Shown here: in pieces, positions 55,936 to 64,000 of the stretch | How the letters are laid out: each line of letters opens with the position of its first letter | Numbering within the stretch: position 1 is the first letter of the stretch | Assembly (NCBI GenBank): GCA_977006965.1 | Contig: OZ345375.1 | Coordinates: 868,001-932,000 of the forward strand | Reading direction: 5' to 3' | Source: Phymatolithon calcareum | Lineage: Eukaryota > Rhodophyta > Florideophyceae > Hapalidiales | DNA: 64,000 nt | Program-made: the position numbers and the translations under genes | The notes under the pieces: generated by a model | Seen by the model: only the letters and a program-made list of their open reading frames with translations | The model's database searches: none | Told to the model about the DNA's origin: nothing

Positions 55936-56118
55936 CTTGAAGCTCGGAACTTGCAGTGTGCTCTTCAACGGCAGTCCTTCATAGCTTTCGTGATTGCAAA
56001 AATGGTAGTTGACCACTGTTGAATCATATCCCTCAAAAATTGATCTATTTAGGGTAAAATTGATTCACACCTCAGATCGCTTCGCATTGCAGATCAAAAA
56101 AACTTCTGTCGCACGAAC
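55936..56118. promoter_or_regulatory. Shared promoter region between CSN7 and lipoyl synthase
   Basis: Two genes start outward from this 183-bp gap, so both promoters and leaders must lie in it. No specific element was identified. Confidence 0.5.
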
Positions 56119-57168
56119 ATGAACAATCATCCAGCTGCACCGATTGGCAACGGGAATGGCGGCCTCTCTTTCGCAGTCGCGGCGCCCCTACGACGCCGTC
56201 ATCGATCCCCATTACGACGTGGGCGGATCAGCTCCTGCGCGCAAACAACTTCCGCGGTGCCGCGGGTAGGAGGAGAGATGCCAACGGGTGCACGACCGCC
56301 TTGGTTTCGTGTGGAGGCGCCACGGTTATCCCCAGATTCAAAATTTGAGACAATGAAACGTGATTTAAAGGACCTGTCTCTGCACACTGTGTGCGAGGAA
56401 GCGGCGTGTCCGAATATTGGCGAATGCTGGAACGGCGGCACAGCGACAGTGATGCTACTGGGGGATAGTTGTACTCGCGGTTGTCGCTTCTGCAACGTCA
56501 AAACGGATGCCGCACCACCACTTCCAGACCCGTCGGAACCGTTCAATACTGCTACTGCGGTGTCGAAATGGGGAGCGTCGTACATTGTCCTCACCAGCGT
56601 CGACAGGGATGACCTGCCCGACGGCGGCGCGGGTCATTTCGCTAAGACTGTCCAATTTATTAAGGGATATAATAAGGGTATCCTGGTGGAGTGTCTTGTT
56701 TCCGACTTTGCTGGCGATGAATTGGCCGTTGCGACTTTGGCAAACTCGGGGCTTGATGTGTATGCGCATAATGTCGAGACGGTGGAGAGGCTTCAGAAGT
56801 ATGTTCGCGATCGTCGCGCCGGGTACGCGCAAAGTATGCGAGTGTTACAAGCGGCTAAGCGGGCGAATCCAAATCTTTATACTAAGTCGAGTATCATGCT
56901 GGGACTAGGCGAAGAAGATGATGAAGTTTTGATGACCCTTCGGGATTTACGAAACATGGATGTCGATGTGGTCACACTGGGGCAATATCTGCGGCCCACG
57001 GGGAGACATCTTGCAGTGGTGAACTACGTCCGTCCGGAAAAGTTTGCGTTTTGGGAAAGGACGGCAATGGAGATGGGATTCAAGTACGTGGCGTCCGGGC
57101 CGCTGGTGAGGAGCTCTTACAAGGCCGGTGAGTACTTCATGAATAGCATGATTAGAAACAGGGAGTAA
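56119..57168 (+). CDS. Lipoyl synthase, probably plastid form
   Basis: This radical SAM enzyme inserts two sulfurs into octanoyl groups on lipoyl domains, such as that of pyruvate dehydrogenase. The protein has 349 residues. The first 50 or so are Arg/Ser/Pro-rich and fit an organelle presequence. Plastid is favoured because the sequence resembles the cyanobacterial/plastid form, but mitochondrion is possible. The auxiliary cluster cysteines are C92, C97 and C103 ([12 protein letters not shown]), and the SAM cluster cysteines are C118, C122 and C125 (CTRGCRFC). The C-terminal RSSY that ligates the auxiliary cluster is at 331-334. All catalytic features are present and there is no intron. Confidence 0.95.
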   Translation: MNNHPAAPIGNGNGGLSFAVAAPLRRRHRSPLRRGRISSCAQTTSAVPRVGGEMPTGARPPWFRVEAPRLSPDSKFETMKRDLKDLSLHTVCEEAACPNIGECWNGGTATVMLLGDSCTRGCRFCNVKTDAAPPLPDPSEPFNTATAVSKWGASYIVLTSVDRDDLPDGGAGHFAKTVQFIKGYNKGILVECLVSDFAGDELAVATLANSGLDVYAHNVETVERLQKYVRDRRAGYAQSMRVLQAAKRANPNLYTKSSIMLGLGEEDDEVLMTLRDLRNMDVDVVTLGQYLRPTGRHLAVVNYVRPEKFAFWERTAMEMGFKYVASGPLVRSSYKAGEYFMNSMIRNRE

Positions 57169-60100
57169 ACAGATTTTTGTCCGCTTTTTCTTGTTCTACT
57201 TTGCAACATCACAGTGAAAAACTATTTCAGAAGATGGCTGGCAATGGAAGTCAATAGTCTGGGTGAAAATCAATATGCTTCTCCAGTAGACTATCGGAGT
57301 GGCGTGTGTCTTGGAACCCGTCTAGTTCCTGCCGATAGTCATCGCTCTTGCGTTTAACAACTCGTATCTCATTCTGTAATCAACTGCATCTAGCTTGTTG
57401 CTTAGTTTGAGGACAATGTCTTAGAAGTAAGATTCCTCTTCGCAAATTTCGATCTCTTTTTTCCACTCCAGCCCAGTTCGGCTAATCTATATCATAGTCA
57501 GAATCTGAATATGGGACTGATGTGAATGTCTTGTCTTGCAACTGTTTCTATCTGCTGAAGACACCCACCCCTTACATTTATTAGCAGGTGTTTGTACCGT
57601 AATGCGCCTTGCAGCTTTCGTGTTTTGTCTCCTGTCAACCCTAACGTTGTCTCTAAAGCTATCTGGTACGATTTATGCCTTCTTCTTCGAAATACAGTTT
57701 TCATTAATGCACGGTCAAGTTGGCCCAGTGCTGCCCCAATACAACAACAGATCGCATTTGCCGGAGCCGGTATTGACACCGCCTATCACCACACCGCTTC
57801 TGACATGCACAGAAAGTCCCCTGAATCAGTGAATGTAAAGCCCCTAATGCCCATTCCCACACATCTCCGTCATTTCTCTACAAGATGTCTTGCGTACTAA
57901 AACAGTGCAAACTTACTCTTCGTGTGCTATAGACAATGACGCTGTCATGTTTCTGATCACTGGGAGTAATCAAGGGAAATCTTCGGTAGCTCAATGCGTC
58001 CGTGGCCCATCGGTGGAGTGCATTCAACAGTACTCGCGCTGTACGACACTGAACACCGGCTGAAAGTTGCTGACGGATCCATGCCTTTTGGCCACGATGA
58101 ACTGTGCTTGGCGATGCGACAGGACAAATGTCAAAGGCTAGGGAATTTACAGTCTGTACCACCGAAGCTTTGTCTCTGTCTTTACAGCTTTTATGATAGT
58201 CGTGTTTCTTGCTGACACCGTAGAAATGTTCTTTAATGTAGTTTTAAAAAACTACATTGCTAGTGCCAAATCGGACAAATACAGCTGAGCATCTCATACA
58301 TTGTTGCCAAACATTGTCCACAATCGCAAAATCAAGAGCCAGAGAGGATGATCGAGTCACTGATACAACAGGAACGTGGATATTTTTATCTATAAAATAT
58401 ACGAAAAATGTTAGAACATGCGGTGCACACGAGCACAAAACTCAGCAGTACATTCATCAGCTTTATAGTGAGATCAGTTTGTGTTAGGCACTCCCCATTC
58501 AACCACTTGCAGTATTAAAGTGCGTACATCGGAAAGCAATTTCCAATTTCGTGTTTGAAGCCATCCTTAGCTCGGCGATGTCAGGAGCCAAACGTCAGTC
58601 AAAGCCATGTCTTCACGTTTGTCCTAATTTGGAGGGTCTATTGACAAGGTATAATGCGTCCCAACTTGAGGCAACTCAGCACCTTTCTAACATATGTAGC
58701 CTACTGTCATCTGGAAAGTCTTCCCTGTCTTCATCTTTGTCCAAAGCGTAGCATCTCCTCCGAAAATACGTTCATGCATTCAGCCCTGTCGATATTCGAG
58801 AGGCCACTGCCCACGGAGGGAGACCAGCGTACTCCCCAAGATCGACTAGATCCCAAGTCGATAAGTACATCGTCTGACACCACCTGCACGTCCAGCTTCA
58901 TCTTTTCTTCAGCTTTCAAGCTATCTTCAGGACCATCAACCTGTCAACCTGATCACACTAAGGACCAGGCGTCGCTCGTTCATTCTAATAATGTATCAGA
59001 GCCAGTCCCGTCGTCGGTCTGTGGCGCGTAATACCACGACGATAGTGGGGGTCCTCGTTTCATCGGCCACTGGTCTTCCCGATATTCGCAATAGGTTTAA
59101 AGCATTGTTTACCGATACCGGTAATATGCTGTTGGGGGGCAAAGAAGTGGCATGAAGATGGTCAACCAAACTGCACCATTACATAGAAGCGGAGAGGAAG
59201 AATGAAAAATATAACCCTCTCGACACTCAATACGGGGACGTGGGCACATGTGTGCTATAGCGTAATACATACAGTGGCGTACACATAAAACTATTACTAG
59301 TACGCCGCAGAGCGTCTCCGGTGGGGCTTCGTCGAGGTCGCTTTGGTTTTTTTCATTTAGCGACAAAGTGCACGTCAAGACCGTTTGGATGCTGGCGTTC
59401 TGCCGTATTGCACAGTTAGTGCCGTGCGTGATGAGGGATGTGCACCAAAATAAGTGCCCTGTTTCTTCTCCAGTACCTCACTCACAAACTCTGCTACAAA
59501 ACCGTTAAGTTTTCAAGCTCGTGGAACTAAGCACCATAGATAGTTTTAGTGTGAGAGGCCTGCACGATCACTCGTTCGAACCGTCTAAAAGCACGAACTC
59601 GTTCAAAAAATTCAAAAAGCACCTTGAAAAGACTCACCTCGTAAACGCAGTGAATTTTAATTCAAAAACCAACTCTGAACACCGTCGATGTAACGGCTTT
59701 ACCGTGTCGTTCGGCGCTGTATTGTCCTGCAGCTGGCCAAATTACGCAAGGTTTGGCTGATTTCGGAGGCCCTCTCGAGCTGTGCAGGTGTCCCTTACCC
59801 CCCTAGCATTGCCGATCTCTCACTCCACGCCGTCAGCATCCCCCGATCCCATCTCACGCACTGTCCATCTCACTCCGTCAACCTCATCATCCTCTCGCCT
59901 TGTACTAAGGCCGAAGTCGACATTCCTGCTTCCCACCGTCGATTTCAACATGCTCTTCGCGGCACGAGCCTACACGTACCGTGCGCGTTTGCATCCCAAT
60001 CTTCCCCTTCGCCTCCATTACACCTTCGCGATGTACTTTCTCTATGGCGGTGAGGACAAGGCGATAGTCATCAAGATTATCACGGTGTTTCCGTTTGTGT

Positions 60101-61117
60101 ACACGCGCTTGTGCTTCTCTCGCTGGAGGCAACAGAATTGATTACTTTGTTCGCGCTTTGCTTCGTCAAGCTATGCAGAACTTCATCATCTTGGCTTCTC
60201 CCAACTCCCGTCGATCCAGCAGAATCCTTCCTCGGTACCCTCTCGGCCTCGCGACTACCACTCTTCCGCTCATCGTGACCTGCCACTCATTCCCGTGATC
60301 TTCTACCAGCCGTAAGTTGATAAACAAAGCGTCAATGCGCGTGGCCGATCTTTGGAGCTCTACCTCACACACTGACTGACTCTCTTTTTCGCAACGCGCT
60401 CACGCCGACGCACATGATCAGGCACGACCGCTCTAGTGCCCATGCTGTGAGCCTTTCGAGTATCTCATGCTACTTTTAGGTTCTGGTACAGGTTGATATT
60501 TTTAACTGGCCACATCTGTCGCACTGCTTCATCTAATAGGATGTTTATCGAAAGTCGGTAAAAGAGGAACGGGCTACAGATATCCACCATTCAATATCGG
60601 AATCCAGACACTTTGCTTTGAGAGTCTACCTCCATTACTCTTAGGTTTCCGGATTTATTCGCATCTAATATAGTTTCGATTTTGCCTCACCAAGCATTCT
60701 AAACTTTCTTGAGTAGAGCTGGCTAAGATATGTTAGCATTGAGTCGTACGAGAACAAGTCTCCTACCTTAAATGCCATGGAGTATAATAAAGGACTATTC
60801 TTCGCCGAATTTCTTCCACGCATAAAGTCAATCTGGTACCAGCCCAGCAATGGACAATAGCCTTAAACCGAGATGTTCTGTACGACCAACTTAATGTTCT
60901 TACAATTGATCCGAGCTCTAAATTTTAGATCCAAACCTCTAAATATTTGATCCCAAAGGTTTGGATTTATAATCCAAACCATTGTCCGCACTTTGGAGCT
61001 ACGGTATGATAATCAAAATAGTAAATCGGCCGACCTGGATCGTCAATTGGACGCAAGGATCCACGCCGACCTTTCGCAAAGACATCCAAAAAAGATCAAT
61101 CAGTCTCTCCGAGCAAG
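57169..61117. other. Intergenic stretch between lipoyl synthase and CCT4
   Basis: No gene is firmly supported. Short palindromes lie at 58235-58258 and 60958-60980. A 46-bp repeat at 58648-58693 matches 7286-7331. Minus-strand frames at 60372-60166 (MCEVELQRSATRIDALFINLRLV) and 60132-59905 (LDDYRLVLTAIEKVHREGV) are protein-like and may be parts of one broken unknown gene. The last 150 bp before 61118 should hold the CCT4 promoter. Confidence 0.35.
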
Positions 61118-62815
61118 ATGGTGGCCATGCAGCTCCCCGCGACATCTGGCAGCAACATGGAAAATGGCGGTGGACAATCAATGGCATCTGGTGCCAATTC
61201 ATCGGAGAAGGCAAAGGACGTTCGATTGAGCAACATTACGGCTGCCAAAGCCGTTGCCGATGCTGTGCGAACTTCACTCGGCCCGCGTGGCATGGATAAA
61301 ATGGTGCAAACCGCAAACGGCGATGTTCTCATTACGAACGATGGAGCGACGATCCTGGAGAAGATGCACGTGGAGCATCCGGCAGCCAAAATGCTTGTCC
61401 AGCTGTCCAAATCGCAGGACATTGTGGCCGGTGACGGCACGACAACCGTCGTCGTGCTTTGTGGTGCGCTTCTGAACGCCACACTCGATCTGCTGAGCCG
61501 CGGTATCCATCCATCAGGTATTTCGGACGCGTTTGCAGTTGCGCTTGAGAAGGCACTTAAGATTGTTGAAGGCATGGCTGTACATGTCGATCTTTCCAAT
61601 CGGGAAGCGCTCATTCAGGCGGCGGATACCAGTCTCAACTCGAAAGTTGTCAGTCAATACAAGAGCTTGCTTGCGCCTATTGCTGTTGATGCTGTTTTGC
61701 GTGTTCGTACGGAACCTAAGACGGTTGCACCGGTAGCTCCACCAATCGCGCCGTTTATTTCCGGGCCTTCTACGGCGTCTACGCCTTCATACGTGGATCT
61801 CAACAATATTAGAATTGTTAAGAAGCTCGGTGGCACGATTGACGATACTTGCATGGTGGACGGGCTGATCCTTACACAGGAGGCTGCAAGGGGCGGTACA
61901 TCTGCTGTGACGAAAGTTGCAAATGCGAAGGTCGCATTGATTCAATTCTGTCTCAGCCCGCCGAAAACTGATGTGGAAAATTCGGTTGTCGTTCAGGACT
62001 ATGCGGCTATGGACCGCATTCTACGCGAGGAAAGGCAGTATATCCTCAAGATGTGCAAGAAGATCAAGGCTACTGGCTGTAATGTGGTGTTGATTCAGAA
62101 GAGTATTCTCAGGGATGCGACGACGGATTTAAGTTTGCATTTTCTGGGGAAAATGAAAATCATGTGTGTTATTGATATCGAAAGAGATGAGGTTGAGTTT
62201 ATTTCGAAGAGTTTGGGCTGCATTCCTGTCGCCGGTATCGAGTCGTTCACGGCGGACAAGTTGGCTAAGGTTGATTTGGTGGAGGAAGTTGATGTTGGGT
62301 CGGAAAAAATGATTAAGATGACGGGATGTTCGAAAGCGGCAAAGGAAACGGTGTCCCTCTTGGTACGAGGCTCAAATCAGCTAGTGCTGGATGAGGCTGA
62401 ACGCTCGCTTCATGATGCGCTTTGCGTCGTCCGCTCAATCGTACATAAACAGTTTCTAATTCCTGGCGGTGCGGCCCCTGAGACAGAGGTTTCTGTCGCA
62501 CTGTCGCGCGCCGCGAAGTCCATGTCTGGAATGCAAGCCTATTGCGTGGAAGCGTTTGCTGAGGCGCTCGACATCGTGCCTTTTACGTTGGCGGAAAATG
62601 CAGGTTTGCCACCGGTGGAAATCGTGACGGAGCTTCGTCGACGTCATGCTGCTGGTGAGTCTGGTGCCGGTATCAATGTGAAGAAGGGTGCGGTGACGAA
62701 CATTTCTGAAGAAAATGTGGTGATGCCGTTGCTCGTGTTTAGTTCTGCGCTGTCGCTGGCTACGGAATGTGTTCGACAATTGCTTAAGATTGACGATGTA
62801 GTGATTACTCGCTAA
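61118..62815 (+). CDS. CCT4: T-complex protein 1 subunit delta (CCT4)
   Basis: CCT4 is one of the eight subunits of the cytosolic chaperonin TRiC/CCT, which folds actin, tubulin and other proteins using ATP. The 565-residue protein has the ATP-site motifs TSLGPRGMD (52-60), NDGATIL (74-80) and GDGTTT (105-110). The delta-type C-terminal half has [56 protein letters not shown] and the end [11 protein letters not shown]. Between [14 protein letters not shown] and [15 protein letters not shown] it carries about 25 extra Pro/Ala/Ser-rich residues not usual in the family. There is no intron. It converges with membralin. Confidence 0.95.
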   Translation: MVAMQLPATSGSNMENGGGQSMASGANSSEKAKDVRLSNITAAKAVADAVRTSLGPRGMDKMVQTANGDVLITNDGATILEKMHVEHPAAKMLVQLSKSQDIVAGDGTTTVVVLCGALLNATLDLLSRGIHPSGISDAFAVALEKALKIVEGMAVHVDLSNREALIQAADTSLNSKVVSQYKSLLAPIAVDAVLRVRTEPKTVAPVAPPIAPFISGPSTASTPSYVDLNNIRIVKKLGGTIDDTCMVDGLILTQEAARGGTSAVTKVANAKVALIQFCLSPPKTDVENSVVVQDYAAMDRILREERQYILKMCKKIKATGCNVVLIQKSILRDATTDLSLHFLGKMKIMCVIDIERDEVEFISKSLGCIPVAGIESFTADKLAKVDLVEEVDVGSEKMIKMTGCSKAAKETVSLLVRGSNQLVLDEAERSLHDALCVVRSIVHKQFLIPGGAAPETEVSVALSRAAKSMSGMQAYCVEAFAEALDIVPFTLAENAGLPPVEIVTELRRRHAAGESGAGINVKKGAVTNISEENVVMPLLVFSSALSLATECVRQLLKIDDVVITR

Positions 62816-63047
62816 TTCTAAAACAACTAAACGCCGCTAATGTGCTATCCGTATTGCGATATTGGGATGGACAAGACTTTTAGAGTCCTCGCATACTAGA
62901 GGGTGGGTACTGTGATGCAAATAGTTGCAGTTTGTTTGAAAAAACTCTGCTATGTACTAAGTATGTTAAGCGGATGGTACGAGCGGCGTGATGCCAGATA
63001 CATTAAACAAAAAGTTAACACAGGGATATTCATCCTTAGCTACCGAA

Positions 63048-64000
63048 TTATCTCCAAGCGGCGCGTACATTACGATCTCGGCGCAAAAGTGGTAGTTCGC
63101 AATGATTCCACACGGTTAGCGCCGCATGCATCATGAACGAGATGCTCGTCGCTAATGCAAGCCAGCTAAAACCTAGCGGGAAGGAGAAGAAGTACAGATG
63201 AAAGCCTCCAAAGTAGCAGAAGAAAAGACGTGGCAGAAAAAGACGACTCACCCAGTGCCGCGTGCTCCCACTAGCCGCAAACTCGCACAGCCACGCGATG
63301 ATTAACACTGCGAACGCCAGCGCTTGGTCGTCGAAAAACTCAAACAAAAAGAAGAGCATACCAGCAACAATCGGAACAAACACCAGCGCGTCCAATGCAT
63401 AGCGCAGCACAACTGGACCATAGCCCTGTTGCGAGCGCATAATGTACTGCAAATCCATGGTGAGTTTGATCATGCGCAGCTGCACCTCTTTGAGCGTGAA
63501 GGCTACAAGCGCACCGGTGGTGCACATGATGAAGACGGCGGTCATGACAGCACCGCACTTCCACATAATGCGGAAACTTATCTTCGACACTGTGTGCGGT
63601 GCCTCGGTGTTCATTGCCGGGTCTGCATGCCCCAGATTGACGACGCGCCGCGACGACAAGGCTAGAACATACCCCTGTTGCTTCATACGACGGCGCAAAC
63701 GTGCGAATGCATTGACGGCAATGGTATCGTATCCGATGAATTTGGAGAGAATTTTCTGCGCAAACGGGCCGCCAAGACATGGATCATTCGCATGAAGGGC
63801 GACAGTGGCAATGGAAACGTTGAGCTTTGCAAGTGAAATATCGGACAGAAGCAGAAATCCACGCTCGCGTGAAAAGCGGTAGCGCGGTACAACAGCCTTC
63901 CGATCGCGCTGCAGTACTGAAATTTCAATCACTGACGCGCGGCGCAATCGGTCGGGCACAACGGTTGCAAACTCGCGGCCGTGACGCGGCAGACAGCGCG
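63048..64000 (-). CDS. Membralin-like ER membrane protein, C-terminal part
   Basis: Membralin (TMEM259 family) is a multi-pass membrane protein of the ER and nuclear envelope, linked in animals and yeast models to ER-associated degradation. The frame is open to the window edge, so the N-terminus is missing. The visible part (about 315 residues) has one membrane segment near AVMTAVFIMCTTGALVAF. A further segment set follows: ALVFVPIVAGMLFFLFEFF, ALAFAVLIIAWLCEFAA, then a segment with RLFLPRLFFCYFGGFHLYFFSFPLGFSWLAL and SFMMHAALTVWNHCELP, which is the most conserved membralin region. The frame is intact to the stop at 63048. Confidence 0.8.
   Translation of the reverse strand, partial: RCLPRHGREFATVVPDRLRRASVIEISVLQRDRKAVVPRYRFSRERGFLLLSDISLAKLNVSIATVALHANDPCLGGPFAQKILSKFIGYDTIAVNAFARLRRRMKQQGYVLALSSRRVVNLGHADPAMNTEAPHTVSKISFRIMWKCGAVMTAVFIMCTTGALVAFTLKEVQLRMIKLTMDLQYIMRSQQGYGPVVLRYALDALVFVPIVAGMLFFLFEFFDDQALAFAVLIIAWLCEFAASGSTRHWVSRLFLPRLFFCYFGGFHLYFFSFPLGFSWLALATSISFMMHAALTVWNHCELPLLRRDRNVRAAWR

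Noticed and set aside
59782-60141. A 119-codon plus-strand frame
   Set aside because: Low-complexity Ser/Thr/Pro-rich start and no motif. The minus strand at the same place looks slightly more protein-like, but neither is convincing.

Overview
This window is nuclear DNA of a eukaryotic alga. A florideophyte red alga such as Chondrus crispus is the best guess, although no species can be proved from the window alone. The reasons are these. Plastid-type genes (a DUF1517 membrane protein and a lipoyl synthase with an N-terminal presequence) sit beside ordinary eukaryotic genes (class I histone deacetylase, CCT delta, COP9 signalosome subunit 7, metaxin, membralin, bZIP factors). Most genes have no introns, and the few introns found are short (63-102 nt) with GT-AG borders. 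Compact gene islands are separated by long transposon-rich stretches.

Layout. 0-5.1 kb: a decayed DNA transposon with a plus-strand coding remnant, a Ulp1-type (C48) protease remnant and a MULE-like DDE transposase remnant. 7.5-9 kb: a decayed LINE reverse transcriptase. 9.9-11.8 kb: two unrecognised coding-like remnants. 12.5-13.9 kb: a Ty1/copia RT-RNase H remnant. 15.2 kb: a tRNA-Arg-like relic. 15.6-18.3 kb: an HDAC1/2-type gene with one intron. 19.3 kb: a hAT-type MITE with 8-bp target duplications. 21.5-22.0 kb: a bZIP gene. 24.0, 28.8, 33.6, 35.7, 38.2-39.5 and 49.4 kb: copies of one RNase H-bearing LINE family. 24.66-25.81 kb: a MULE-type element with inverted arrays of a 29-bp repeat and an exact 9-bp target duplication. 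25.9-27.0 kb: an AIG1-like GTPase. 29.74 kb: a tRNA-Asp gene with a 14-nt insertion in the D arm. 30.3-34.8 kb: a DUF1517 gene and a bZIP gene in a tandem duplication whose second unit carries a broken DUF1517 copy, an intact bZIP and a LINE insertion. 42.6-45.9 kb: two adjacent long-TIR elements with a zinc-knuckle gene whose core is inverted between the copies. 50.1-50.7 kb: a fourth bZIP gene. 53.9-57.2 kb: a dense island of metaxin, CSN7 and lipoyl synthase. 61.1-64.0 kb: CCT4 and membralin, the latter running off the window.

The intact genes do not form one pathway. They are housekeeping and regulatory genes: chromatin (HDAC), transcription (four bZIPs of one family), protein folding (CCT4), protein turnover (CSN7), lipoate synthesis, mitochondrial import (metaxin), ER membrane (membralin) and plastid membrane (DUF1517). 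The most unusual signals lie in the intergenic DNA: the tRNA-Asp insertion, a series of perfect hairpins with 1-3 nt centres that look like inverted micro-duplications, a dated LINE insertion with its empty site, a poly-A-tailed retrocopy inside a LINE, and the inverted-core TIR elements.

All calls come from reading the sequence. No database search was run, and family names rest on recognised motifs.
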